Shown one piece after another: positions 7,470 through 15,160 of a DNA stretch of 64,000 nt (position 1 is its first letter; every line of letters starts with the position of its first letter). The translations under genes were made by a program, and so were the position numbers. Under the pieces are notes generated by a model. That model saw only the letters and a program-made list of their open reading frames with translations, did not search any database and was not told the origin of the DNA. The stretch lies in the NCBI RefSeq assembly GCF_003491325.1, contig NZ_CP022881.1, positions 2,356,001-2,420,000 on the forward strand, given 5' to 3'. This stretch comes from Staphylococcus sp. M0911. Lineage in GTDB: Bacteria; Bacillota; Bacilli; Staphylococcales; Staphylococcaceae.

Positions 7470-7533
7470 AAAAAAGGGGCAGTCGCTAGGACTACCCTAT
7501 TAATTAGAATTGAGATCTATTTTGGGATAAATC
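7470..7533 (-). ncRNA. Candidate island sRNA H, UCCCAAAA loop hairpin at +1
   Basis: -10 TATAGT (7544-7539). A hairpin starts at the predicted +1 (7533-7514: GATTTA, loop TCCCAAAA, TAGATC, one G-U pair) and carries exactly the loop of unit D on a different stem. The terminator GGTAGTC/GACTGCC (7496-7478) with T6 is nearly identical to that of unit I. About 64 nt. Confidence 0.55.
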
Positions 7534-7648
7534 AATAAACTATACATAAGTGCAATTCCATATGAATCACTAGTACATTTATAACACAATATTTTATTAT
7601 TGTAAATTATTGGATATAGTTGAGCTTGAAACGAAATTAATCTCTAAC

Positions 7649-7765
7649 AAAAATAAGGCAGTCACTAGGACTACCCTGTAAATAAAATTAAAGCGAATAC
7701 ATACATTCGAGTGGATAAATGGGAATACATACATTCGAGTGGATAAATGGGAATGTAAACCCACT
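7649..7765 (-). ncRNA. Candidate island sRNA I with internal 28-nt tandem repeat
   Basis: -10 TATAGT (7776-7771) followed by TTATT, as in unit H. The RNA would start AGTGGG, fold with CCACT or CCCA further on, run through two exact copies of a 28-base repeat, and end at a terminator GGTAGTC/GACTGCC (7675-7657) with T5. About 117 nt. Confidence 0.5.
7695..7750. repeat. Exact 28-bp tandem duplication
   Basis: Two perfect copies, 7695-7722 and 7723-7750, followed by the start of a third (GAATG). The unit contains GTGGATAAATGG. It lies in candidate sRNA I, just downstream of terS. Confidence 0.9.
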
Positions 7766-7840
7766 AATAAACTATACCAATTTTTTTACATTTTACGATA
7801 CCCTATAATTCAAATTTAATATAAAATTAGATATTACTCA

Positions 7841-8401
7841 TCAAAATCTCCCTATATCATCAATATGGAATGTAGCGTTTGGATATTGCTTTTCCAACTC
7901 TTTTAAATCTCGCTCATTATTCTCATCGTCTTGACCGATGCTATCAATAAATATTGGTGTTGCCACATTCATATCCACTTTATCAGTAAAGATACTGTGG
8001 TAACGACCAAGTAGATCACGGGCTTTCAAACGATCACTCACTTTTATAGGCACATCAACTAATTCCACATGCTCATTGTATACAAGATTCATACGTCCTG
8101 TATCTGGATTCTTTTCAAATGAACTCTTCTTAACCACTACTTCTTTCGTTTCCGTCTCGTCTCCAATAGCTGATTGTGTTAATAGATACAGTGTTTCCTT
8201 CGTAGATAAAATGGTATCGTCCATTATTTCATCTTTCTTACTTTTAATGTATTCGTCCACTTTCTCTTTGCGTAGTAACCTACTACCTGTTACGTGTGCG
8301 CTATTTGAGCTATAACCAGCATTTATAGCGCTTTGAGTAACGTTAAGTGTCTTAATATACTCATTCGCAAAACGCTCTTGTTTAGGCGTTAATTTGTCCA
8401 T
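7841..8401 (-). CDS. terS: Terminase small subunit of the island
   Basis: Predicted TerS, 186 residues, that directs the helper phage packaging machinery to island DNA. The N terminus has the family pattern LTPKQERFANEYIKTLNVTQSAI (given here in part: LTPKQERFANEYI then a helix-turn-helix with SAINAGYSSNSAHVTGSRLL), followed by a basic helix and a C-terminal acidic part. AAGGAGTGA precedes the ATG and lies in the end of the upstream gene. As in SaPIs it is the last gene of the late block, which argues for headful (pac) packaging. Confidence 0.9.
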   Translation of the reverse strand: MDKLTPKQERFANEYIKTLNVTQSAINAGYSSNSAHVTGSRLLRKEKVDEYIKSKKDEIMDDTILSTKETLYLLTQSAIGDETETKEVVVKKSSFEKNPDTGRMNLVYNEHVELVDVPIKVSDRLKARDLLGRYHSIFTDKVDMNVATPIFIDSIGQDDENNERDLKELEKQYPNATFHIDDIGRF

Positions 8402-8405
8402 TGAA

Positions 8406-8747
8406 TCACTCCTTATTATCTATAATTTTATTTAGTAAACCATCAAATAATTGTTGGACTCTGGATTGGGTAATTTCTAGTATTTGAGCTATATCATTAA
8501 ATGTGCGTCCATTACATAGCAACATAAAAATATTGTATTCTCTAAAATCTGCAATACGATCAACCAGGATATCTAGGTCATTCATAAATATATGTTCATC
8601 TGCATTAATTGTTTGATATGAATATTCTTCTACATCATCATTTAACGTAAAGAAATCATTAACTGATACATACTTATAATCATCATCCACATTATTATGG
8701 TAGTTTAATATAAAGTCTTTCAGTGTCTCTTTATCACCAACAAACAT
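8406..8747 (-). CDS. Island late protein with C-terminal helix-turn-helix
   Basis: 113 residues from ATG 8747, which has GGTGGTG upstream (a GTG two codons earlier is possible). The N-terminal part is acidic (DDDYKYVSVNDFF). The C-terminal 35 residues, FNDIAQILEITQSRVQQLFDGLL, read here in two pieces (FNDIAQILEITQ and SRVQQLFDGLL), look like a sigma-factor-like helix-turn-helix. It sits between a late gene and terS, the place where SaPIs carry phage-interference and packaging genes. Exact role not assignable. Confidence 0.65.
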   Translation of the reverse strand: MFVGDKETLKDFILNYHNNVDDDYKYVSVNDFFTLNDDVEEYSYQTINADEHIFMNDLDILVDRIADFREYNIFMLLCNGRTFNDIAQILEITQSRVQQLFDGLLNKIIDNKE

Positions 8748-8749
8748 AA

Positions 8750-9208
8750 TCACACCACCATTGTCTGTTGTGGCTCACTAGTCTTTGTTAAAGGCGTATC
8801 ATGGCTAATGTTATATAAATCTACCTGCAAACGTTCAATGAGCTCATGCGTCTTGATACGTCCATGCGATTGCATGTATCTAACCACTTTTTGTTGTTCT
8901 TCTTTGGTATAGGTATTGAGCACCTGCTTTAATAAATATAATCGGATGGCTGAATCATCTTTAAAACGTTTCAAATTACCTTTTGTTTCACTAATCCATA
9001 TCACTAAATTATCAACTGGATAAGATACAGAAATAATACCCATAATCTGATCACATGTTGTAATGGAAGTACTTAAATGATACATCTCATCTATATGTGA
9101 CTGTGCCGTTTTGATTTTAGAATTAATGTATTTAGGATTATATTTTGTTAATAACTCATATTCAGATATCTTTGATTGTTGATATGATTCATTAGTATGT
9201 TCCTGCAC
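8750..9208 (-). CDS. Island late protein, unknown
   Basis: 152 residues starting at GTG 9208 behind GGGGGT. Helical, hydrophilic, with a Tyr-rich N terminus (YELLTKYNPKYINSK) and a Gln/Thr-rich tail. Its stop overlaps the ribosome site of the next gene. The length and position fit a SaPI operon I protein of the interference or assembly class, but I cannot tell which. It is followed closely by the helix-turn-helix protein and terS. Confidence 0.65.
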   Translation of the reverse strand: MQEHTNESYQQSKISEYELLTKYNPKYINSKIKTAQSHIDEMYHLSTSITTCDQIMGIISVSYPVDNLVIWISETKGNLKRFKDDSAIRLYLLKQVLNTYTKEEQQKVVRYMQSHGRIKTHELIERLQVDLYNISHDTPLTKTSEPQQTMVV

Positions 9209-9269
9209 GATAATACCCCCAATAATATAGAATGAGCCTACCCAATTAAGGATAGGCGCTAGTTAGTTT

Positions 9270-9920
9270 TTATTTTGTCACACTTTTGATTGCATCAGCA
9301 TATCGGTCATTAATCGTTTTGAAATCCACTGAACCATATTCATTTTCTGTTACAACCACACCACTGTTATCCATTCCCGTTTGATTAATTACGTTATAGT
9401 TATATTCAAGTTGAGCAAATTCATCATTACGCTCTGGATATAGAACATTTTGTTTCAATGTTTCAAAACTCATGGCTACTTTATTTTTTTCACTTTCAGT
9501 AAATCGCTTATTGATGACATCTTGGAGTAACTTCAATTCATATACCGTCGTATTAGTAGCATCAACATTTACAATCATTGCGATAACTTCAGTGTTATCA
9601 ATTAAATCAATTTTAGCTGATAGATCTTGGCGCTTTAACATTTCTGATTGAGGATTGTTATAATCCTGTTGCGCTTGTTCAGTTAATGTATCTAGTTTAT
9701 TTTTGATATCTTCCATCTTATTTATAGCAAACTGTTTAAAACTTTCAGTTAACGCCTCAACTTTTGGTTGTTGTTGCTTATCAATGACATCTGGACGATA
9801 GCCCTGTCTATACATTGTCTTAGTTTCAGTAAGTAGATCGTCTAAATCTCCTAATAGATTTCTATATTTCCTATCATCAAAGAATACACCCCATGTATTT
9901 TGCTTGGTTGTTGTCGTCAT
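9270..9920 (-). CDS. Island late protein, SaPI operon I type
   Basis: 216 residues from ATG 9920, chosen because AGAGGT lies 9 bases upstream; a TTG start at 9944 has no such site. Helical and hydrophilic, with Gln- and Asn-rich stretches (DVIDKQQQPKVEAL, TEQAQQDYNNPQSE). I recognise it only as a SaPI late protein. An assembly or interference role is inferred from its place in the operon between a small winged-helix-like gene and terS. A hairpin at 9233-9262 separates it from the next gene. Confidence 0.65.
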   Translation of the reverse strand: MTTTTKQNTWGVFFDDRKYRNLLGDLDDLLTETKTMYRQGYRPDVIDKQQQPKVEALTESFKQFAINKMEDIKNKLDTLTEQAQQDYNNPQSEMLKRQDLSAKIDLIDNTEVIAMIVNVDATNTTVYELKLLQDVINKRFTESEKNKVAMSFETLKQNVLYPERNDEFAQLEYNYNVINQTGMDNSGVVVTENEYGSVDFKTINDRYADAIKSVTK

Positions 9921-9949
9921 ACTCTTATACCTCTTTCTTTTCAAATTTT

Positions 9950-10291
9950 TTATACTTTTATTTCTTCTAACGCTTTTAAGCGTGTCTGTGCGCCTAATAC
10001 TTGGCGTTTAACACTATAGATAGCTTGTTGCTTATCTTCTTCACTTTTAATGATGTAGTAGCCTCTAGCATCTTTCTTATAGCTATAACCTACTGGATAT
10101 TGATAGTTAATAATTAAGCTAGTAATAACTTGTGTAAGCCATCTATCATTGGCTTTATTTAGGGGATAACCCAGTTGATTCAATATCTTAGTCTTAGTTA
10201 CATACTTTTCATTTGAGTTCTGAATAATATCATAAACTCTTAAATATTCGGTTGGTGGTTGAGCTACCTGTTTTTCTATCGTTTTTATCAT
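9950..10291 (-). CDS. Small winged-helix-like island protein, first gene of late operon
   Basis: 113 residues. The middle (TKTKILNQLGYPLNKANDRW) followed by a helix VITSLIINY and a beta hairpin YSYKKDARGYYII resembles a winged-helix DNA-binding fold; the C terminus is a basic helix. GAGG precedes the ATG. It heads the late operon, right behind a strong promoter (10388-10416) and below a LexA-like box (10526-10539). Island late regulators or phage-interference proteins occupy this position in SaPIs. Function inferred only. Confidence 0.6.
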   Translation of the reverse strand: MIKTIEKQVAQPPTEYLRVYDIIQNSNEKYVTKTKILNQLGYPLNKANDRWLTQVITSLIINYQYPVGYSYKKDARGYYIIKSEEDKQQAIYSVKRQVLGAQTRLKALEEIKV

Positions 10292-10387
10292 GTCAAAACC
10301 TCTTATATATTAGTATTTGTTGTCCCCTAATTTTCAATGATTCTTACACATGATTTCTTTCGCTCTGAACTTTTTCTCCTTATCTCT

Positions 10388-10416
10388 ATTATACTAAATT
10401 TACACTTAAAACGCAA
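10388..10416 (-). promoter_or_regulatory. Promoter of the island late operon
   Basis: TTGCGT (10416-10411), 17 bases, TATAAT (10393-10388), about 100 bases upstream of the first late gene. Confidence 0.6.
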
Positions 10417-10485
10417 ACTTACGTTCTCCATTTTACTGATTTTAATTATTTCTTATCATTCAACTTAAACATTGATATAACAATA

Positions 10486-10539
10486 TTTATAATGACATTC
10501 ATATACTTTCACAAACTCTCTAATAAGAACAAATGTTCT
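10486..10539 (-). promoter_or_regulatory. LexA-like box and second promoter upstream of the late operon
   Basis: AGAACAAATGTTCT (10526-10539) has perfect 5-bp arms AGAAC/GTTCT as in Gram-positive SOS boxes. A minus-strand promoter TTGTGA (10514-10509), 17 bases, TATAAA (10491-10486) lies 11 bases beyond it. LexA control of SaPI operon I is established in the literature; the box here is consistent with it. Confidence 0.55.
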
Positions 10540-10700
10540 GTTTAAGAGTGTAGTTTTGCCCCTTATGAATTTTTGAATACTTAGCTTTTTTTAGTTTTTA
10601 ATCAAAGCCTAAATTTGAACTCTGCTATTTTTTCATACCTTCATAAAACCTTTCCTATTTTTATATAGGAGCCACACAACATATGTGACCCCTCTTAACA

Positions 10701-11342
10701 CTACTTATTTAAACTATAATAAGTTGCTTTCAATTCACTTAACTTACGCTCTAACGCTTTGTAATCCTCTTGTGTAGCGTTCTCATCTTGCACAAATTCA
10801 GTTACCAACTTCAATCCCTCAACTAATTCTGTTGCTGGTTCATTAATCCCTGTTGCTAACTGGTATAACATTTCCATATTACCTATCACATCAGCATTAC
10901 TAGACTGAATACCCTCAAGTTCTTCTACACCAAAATCTTTTTCCATATACTCGAACATATCAGTATTATTACTTTCTGCAAATGTTTCTAGGCCATACAT
11001 GAAATAATCATTATCAAACATAAAACTAGCCATCATATCGCTGATAGTGTCATGTGTCCCATCTGGTATTTCATAACCTGCATAATGCCCCTCAATACTT
11101 CTTATAAGTCCTTCAGTGTGCTTAGGAGACGCTAATTCAAACGCTTTTCTAACATTACAATCTTTAATGTAGATATGGCCGTACAAATTACCTTCCATGA
11201 CCACATACACCATATCAAACGGATCGTTATATATTTTGAATCCAAACGGTGTCTTTCTGCTACTTTCTAACAAACCTGTGTAATATCTTAATAACGTGCC
11301 TGCTCTTGTTTCAAATTGGTTTGCGATTATTTCAACGTTCAT
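10701..11342 (-). CDS. Island protein of the replication block, unknown
   Basis: 213 residues, acidic, with AGAGGT ahead of ATG 11342. It has no membrane segment or clear motif; aromatic residues are frequent (DYFMYGLETF, GHYAGYEIP) and the C terminus is a charged helix (DYKALERKLSELK). It follows the GNAT gene by 4 bases and is the last gene before the 400-bp regulatory gap in front of the late operon. I recognise it only as a protein found in SaPI-like islands. Confidence 0.6.
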   Translation of the reverse strand: MNVEIIANQFETRAGTLLRYYTGLLESSRKTPFGFKIYNDPFDMVYVVMEGNLYGHIYIKDCNVRKAFELASPKHTEGLIRSIEGHYAGYEIPDGTHDTISDMMASFMFDNDYFMYGLETFAESNNTDMFEYMEKDFGVEELEGIQSSNADVIGNMEMLYQLATGINEPATELVEGLKLVTEFVQDENATQEDYKALERKLSELKATYYSLNK

Positions 11343-11346
11343 GTTG

Positions 11347-11865
11347 CTATACCTCTTTCCTCTTAATCATCAAATTTTCTTTCGCTCTTCCACGTTTACC
11401 GATGCTTTCAAAACCATATTTTTCAAAATATTTAGTATTAGAAATCGTTTCAGTCCATAAACAAACATCAACTTTCATAACGGAAGTTATTTCCAGAACT
11501 TCATTCATTAACTTATTGCCATATCCTTTTTTAAGTGAATTTAAATTGTCAATTTCAACTATCCAATAATCAGTAAAGTAGTCGATATATTTTGGATTAG
11601 GTTGTTTAATATTAAATGAAATAGCACTTTTAAAATCTCTAGTAAATAAATGTAGAGATCCACCGCTAATATATAAATAATATTTGTCTCGAAGTAGGAG
11701 CACTCTACTCAATATAGTTTTATGCATTTTTGTAGGTGCATACATTAATAAACTCATTAAAATTTTAATAATTTCATTTTGACTATCTTTAACATGTTTT
11801 CTAAACATCGTATTATTGCTTAACATTTTAAACTGTTGATACCCTTGTTCTGTAATTGTTGTCAT
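11347..11865 (-). CDS. GNAT-type acetyltransferase of the island
   Basis: 172 residues. The C-terminal half has the acetyl-CoA-binding pattern of GNAT enzymes: NSLKKGYGNKLMNEVLEI (about 109-126) followed by a beta strand and TKYFEKYGFESIGKRG (about 146-161). The N-terminal 80 residues do not look like a GNAT and may recognise the target. GGAGG lies upstream. It is the first gene after the origin on the rep side. The substrate is unknown; modification of a phage or host protein is a possibility only. Confidence 0.7.
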   Translation of the reverse strand: MTTITEQGYQQFKMLSNNTMFRKHVKDSQNEIIKILMSLLMYAPTKMHKTILSRVLLLRDKYYLYISGGSLHLFTRDFKSAISFNIKQPNPKYIDYFTDYWIVEIDNLNSLKKGYGNKLMNEVLEITSVMKVDVCLWTETISNTKYFEKYGFESIGKRGRAKENLMIKRKEV

Positions 11866-11931
11866 TTTTTTACCTCCATATTGTATAAGTGGCGACTAGT
11901 ACCCAACGAGTACCCACTATATTTATTTATT

Positions 11932-12174
11932 GGGGACTGCTTTAACCCTTGATATAACTCGGTTTATTAGAAATAGTCCCCATAGTCACCACTTTTATAA
12001 ACAATAGTGGTTATATATTTAAATGCTCTTACTTTATTTTCAATTATTCATTTAATACACTATTAATTATTTGGGGACTTTGGGGACTAACTTGTTTAGA
12101 GTGTTGATACAATAACTTTTATCCAGTCCCCAATTATATTTTTTAATGGGGACTACTTGGAGACTTCGGGGACT
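11932..12174. other. Island replication origin with GGGGACT iterons
   Basis: Seven exact copies of GGGGACT: forward at 11932, 12073, 12082, 12148 and 12168, inverted at 11975-11981 and 12125-12131, plus a near copy (GGAGACT) at about 12159. They flank an AT-rich stretch (11990-12070) and sit directly after rep. SaPI origins consist of Rep-binding iterons around an AT-rich region at this same place. Confidence 0.85.
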
Positions 12175-12176
12175 TT

Positions 12177-13877
12177 TTAATTATATGGATTATGTGAATT
12201 AGAAAAATCAAATCCTAATTCTTTTACAATCTCATTTTTAATGGCATACCCTCTGTTTTTTTGAGAATTAAACCTAACTTCTTTTTGTATTCTGTCTTTA
12301 CTAGTTATTAAATAGCCTTTTTTATCCCATTGGCCTGTAATTGTCTGCATTTCATGTCCTAATTTTTCGTGTACCGTTTGACCTAATATACACATATAAT
12401 CATGTTTATATATTGCTTTGATATCACCATTTTTGACAGAACTATAACCATCACCAGCAATATTATTTCTATTAGCATCTAAATACTGAAGTAATTCCTC
12501 TAATAGCTGTTTAGGTTTATCTATCGTTTTATTATTTCTAACCATGCTGTCATAAGCTTGTTCAATGATTTTAAAATGATCGTGTTCAAATCCCTCAATA
12601 TCATTTAGTATTTCGCCAGTAACTTGTAGCAATGCAAATGCACGCCCTAAACGTTGCATGATTTCATTGCTACCTTTTTGATTAAAGTATCGTTGATAGC
12701 TTTCAAATGCACTCTTATATGCCTCTTTTTTAGATTCATATTGCTTGATAAATGCTATGCCTAACGTCCCGTAGTTTTCTCGAAATGCCTTATCTAAAGT
12801 GGTGAAATCAAAGTTATCTGGGTATGGTTGATCCTGTAGCGTTACTACACGAGCAGATACACCAGCTTTCTCATCTGCCATGTTAGAAATTGACGCCTCA
12901 CCTGTAGAAAGTAGTATATTTCTCCATTCTTTTTTAGCATTAAGTGTCAAATTGATATTACTTCTTGATTTACTTTCACCACTGGAGAAATTGTAAGTTG
13001 CATTTGCAACAAATTTAGGATTTGTATTACGTGTATCATCTTTAAACATTGGAAATGAATTTAAGAATGATGCCATTGCTTCAATACTGTTCTTCGTAGA
13101 ACCCCATGTAGTAATAAGGTCACTTGTACCCCATACACTAGAAACCAAGTTAAGCGTGAACGTCTTACCTGTTGAAGTACTGCCCGAGATTTCTACAATA
13201 AAAGGCTGTAGTCCAAATTCACGCAACAATACTGAACCTAGTGACGCATATAGCATAACCATAACCATAGGCAAGTTCTTAATTTGGTTAAATACGTTTT
13301 TTGAATAACTTTCAAGCGTTCCTTTACTTTGGAACGAATCAATTAACTTTTGAAAACCTCTATCATTGTTAAACAACTTTATATTGCAGTTTTTCATTTC
13401 TTCTTGGTAGGGATAAATAAAATACCCTTTAACATGACCCAAACGAGTGGCCACATTAACATTTACTGGTGGATTATATCGTTTAGACTTATTGATATAA
13501 TCAATCAACCTAGTTGAAGTGGTTGAAGTTACATCTAATTTCCGATTAACTAATTTCAATAATTGACGACTGTCAGATATTTCTTCGGCACTAACACCTA
13601 AATTCACTGGTAAATGATTATCATAAAAAAGCATATTAAAACTCACTTCATTGCTTTCAATATCTTCGAATCGTTCAGTGATTTGGGGAATTGTATTAGT
13701 GATAAATATTTTCTTATCTGGTTCACCATCTTTTTTACTAGGAATAATTTGATAAAGTGCCACACCATTTTGATGTTGTTCAATTTCATAACCTTTAGGA
13801 ATAACTTCTTGAATAGCATCTTTTTCTTGCTTAACTTCTTCAATTTCGTGAAGAATATCATCTTTAGTTAGTTCCAT
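12177..13877 (-). CDS. rep: Island replication initiator/helicase (DUF927-type Rep)
   Basis: 566 residues. The C-terminal two thirds are a DUF927-type helicase domain: Walker A GSTSTGKT at about residues 231-238, a Walker B-like FKDDTRN near 275, and SSGESKSR and LLSTGEAS strands after it. The N-terminal 170 residues are unlike known domains to me. In SaPIs this protein binds the origin iterons and unwinds it; the iterons lie immediately downstream. It is preceded by pri with a 14-bp gap and ends two bases after the last iteron. Confidence 0.85.
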   Translation of the reverse strand: MELTKDDILHEIEEVKQEKDAIQEVIPKGYEIEQHQNGVALYQIIPSKKDGEPDKKIFITNTIPQITERFEDIESNEVSFNMLFYDNHLPVNLGVSAEEISDSRQLLKLVNRKLDVTSTTSTRLIDYINKSKRYNPPVNVNVATRLGHVKGYFIYPYQEEMKNCNIKLFNNDRGFQKLIDSFQSKGTLESYSKNVFNQIKNLPMVMVMLYASLGSVLLREFGLQPFIVEISGSTSTGKTFTLNLVSSVWGTSDLITTWGSTKNSIEAMASFLNSFPMFKDDTRNTNPKFVANATYNFSSGESKSRSNINLTLNAKKEWRNILLSTGEASISNMADEKAGVSARVVTLQDQPYPDNFDFTTLDKAFRENYGTLGIAFIKQYESKKEAYKSAFESYQRYFNQKGSNEIMQRLGRAFALLQVTGEILNDIEGFEHDHFKIIEQAYDSMVRNNKTIDKPKQLLEELLQYLDANRNNIAGDGYSSVKNGDIKAIYKHDYMCILGQTVHEKLGHEMQTITGQWDKKGYLITSKDRIQKEVRFNSQKNRGYAIKNEIVKELGFDFSNSHNPYN

Positions 13878-13891
13878 ATACTTCCCCCTTT

Positions 13892-14764
13892 CTATTTATT
13901 ACGATGTTTCTTTAAAATAGACTGAAATGTAGCATTTATTTCACGTTCTTTTAGTGGAGGCTTACATGCATTTTGTCCCCATAACAAAGCATATGAGTAT
14001 ACAATGTATTCATTCACATGTCGGCTAAATAAATGTCCTATCAAACTAGCTAAAGAGTTATTACGATTGCCCTTTGCAACAGAAAAACTAATATCACGCC
14101 AATAAGCATCATCGCGCTTGTTAAAGTTAGTTGTAATTGGTTGATCTATTTGTTTTTTAGTTTCTTCCGACCAATTTTTTAATGTTTCAACCTTCAAAAT
14201 GGGCGCATCGTTATATTTAAAGATGTAAATTGAATCGTTTGATTTCTTTACTGGTAAAGCCATCGCTCTGCTAGGTTGAAAACTCCCCTCATCTACTGGA
14301 TGTCCTATTTTATTTACCAACACTTTTGTAAATTTACGGTAATCATCTGCATTGACACGCTCATTTAATGGCACATACAAGCGTATTCTAGGGCTTTCTG
14401 TTTGATGATTAAACGTAGTATGCCAAAACCACGCAACACCTTTTAAAGTGTCTGTAATTGCATCATGCAGTGGTCTCAACTTGGGTATGTCATCGTAGTC
14501 CAATACTAGAACATCACGATAAATCACATTGTCATTGTTACGGTATTTTTTATATTCTTTTCCATATTCATCCGTACCATCTTTTATATCGCCGTATACA
14601 GCGACACCACGAGCATATTTATTAGTATTATTTTGTGGTATTGATAACCTATTAACTAACTCACTCCATTTAGGTTGAGAGAAACTTTTAAATGAACGAG
14701 AATCTAGGTTGTTATACCAAATCACTGATATTTGGGTATCGTGTTCTAGCTTTATTTTGTTCAA
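13892..14764 (-). CDS. pri: Island primase with PriCT-like C terminus
   Basis: About 290 residues. VLVLDYDD at about residues 85-92 looks like the catalytic acidic strand of an archaeo-eukaryotic-type primase, followed by WFWHTTFNH and PRIRLYVPL motifs typical of these folds. The C terminus (SLIGHLFSRHV, then PPLKEREINATFQSIL) matches the PriCT-1 helical domain. I set the start at TTG 14764, seven bases after GAGGTG; a GTG at 14773 overlaps that site. It pairs with rep as the island's own replication module. Confidence 0.8.
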   Translation of the reverse strand: MNKIKLEHDTQISVIWYNNLDSRSFKSFSQPKWSELVNRLSIPQNNTNKYARGVAVYGDIKDGTDEYGKEYKKYRNNDNVIYRDVLVLDYDDIPKLRPLHDAITDTLKGVAWFWHTTFNHQTESPRIRLYVPLNERVNADDYRKFTKVLVNKIGHPVDEGSFQPSRAMALPVKKSNDSIYIFKYNDAPILKVETLKNWSEETKKQIDQPITTNFNKRDDAYWRDISFSVAKGNRNNSLASLIGHLFSRHVNEYIVYSYALLWGQNACKPPLKEREINATFQSILKKHRNK

Positions 14765-14781
14765 TTTATTCACCTCTGATG

Positions 14782-14842
14782 AAACAACAGAGCAATGATG
14801 TTATAATGAAAATATGTAATTTCTTAATTACTCTGTTGTTAG
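14782..14842 (-). other. Inverted repeat ahead of pri
   Basis: Arms AACAACAGAG (14840-14831 on the minus strand) and CTCTGTTGTT (14792-14783) enclose about 38 bases with an inner AATTAAGAAATT. A transcript from the early operon could fold here in front of the pri ribosome site. No T-run follows, so this is not a plain terminator. Confidence 0.35.
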
Positions 14843-14854
14843 ATTATTAAATTT

Positions 14855-15160
14855 CTATGCGTTATCTGTTTCTGTCGCCAAACATTCAACAGATGCGCAT
14901 TTTTCTATTTCTTGAAACTTTTTAAGAATATGATCAAACTGTTGCGTATAGAGATGTAGCAAATCAAACATCTGATTGTCATGAATACGTCTCTCGTGGT
15001 AAGAAAACCCTTCTCTGATTAACTCATCTTTATTTAAAACATGATTTGTTTCATAAGGATAATGTTCATCAAAATGCCAACCGTGACTATCCTTTAAATC
15101 TTCAAATCTATCCTTTAATATCTCTAAATCGCTAAATAAATCTCTAATTTCCCAGTTCAC
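14855..15160 (-). CDS. DUF1474-type island protein
   Basis: 101 residues from GTG 15160 (GGAGG 10 bases upstream). Helical and charged, rich in His and aromatic residues (DSHGWHFDEHYPYETNHV), matching the DUF1474 proteins I associate with SaPIs between xis and pri. Its start codon overlaps the stop of the preceding gene, so the two are translationally coupled. Function unknown. Confidence 0.75.
   Translation of the reverse strand: MNWEIRDLFSDLEILKDRFEDLKDSHGWHFDEHYPYETNHVLNKDELIREGFSYHERRIHDNQMFDLLHLYTQQFDHILKKFQEIEKCASVECLATETDNA

Noticed and set aside
9233..9262. Terminator between two island late genes
   Set aside because: The hairpin AGCGCCTATCC/GGGTAGGCT has no T-run and lies inside a tightly packed operon; it is more likely a processing or attenuating element, too weak to call.
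9270..9920. Naming the late island genes cpmA, cpmB, ppi or ptiA
   Set aside because: Position fits these roles, but I could not match sequence motifs confidently to any one of them.
10660..10698. Terminator after the island gene ending at 10701
   Set aside because: Arms GGGTCACA/TGTGGCTCC pair, but no T-run follows, so termination is not supported.
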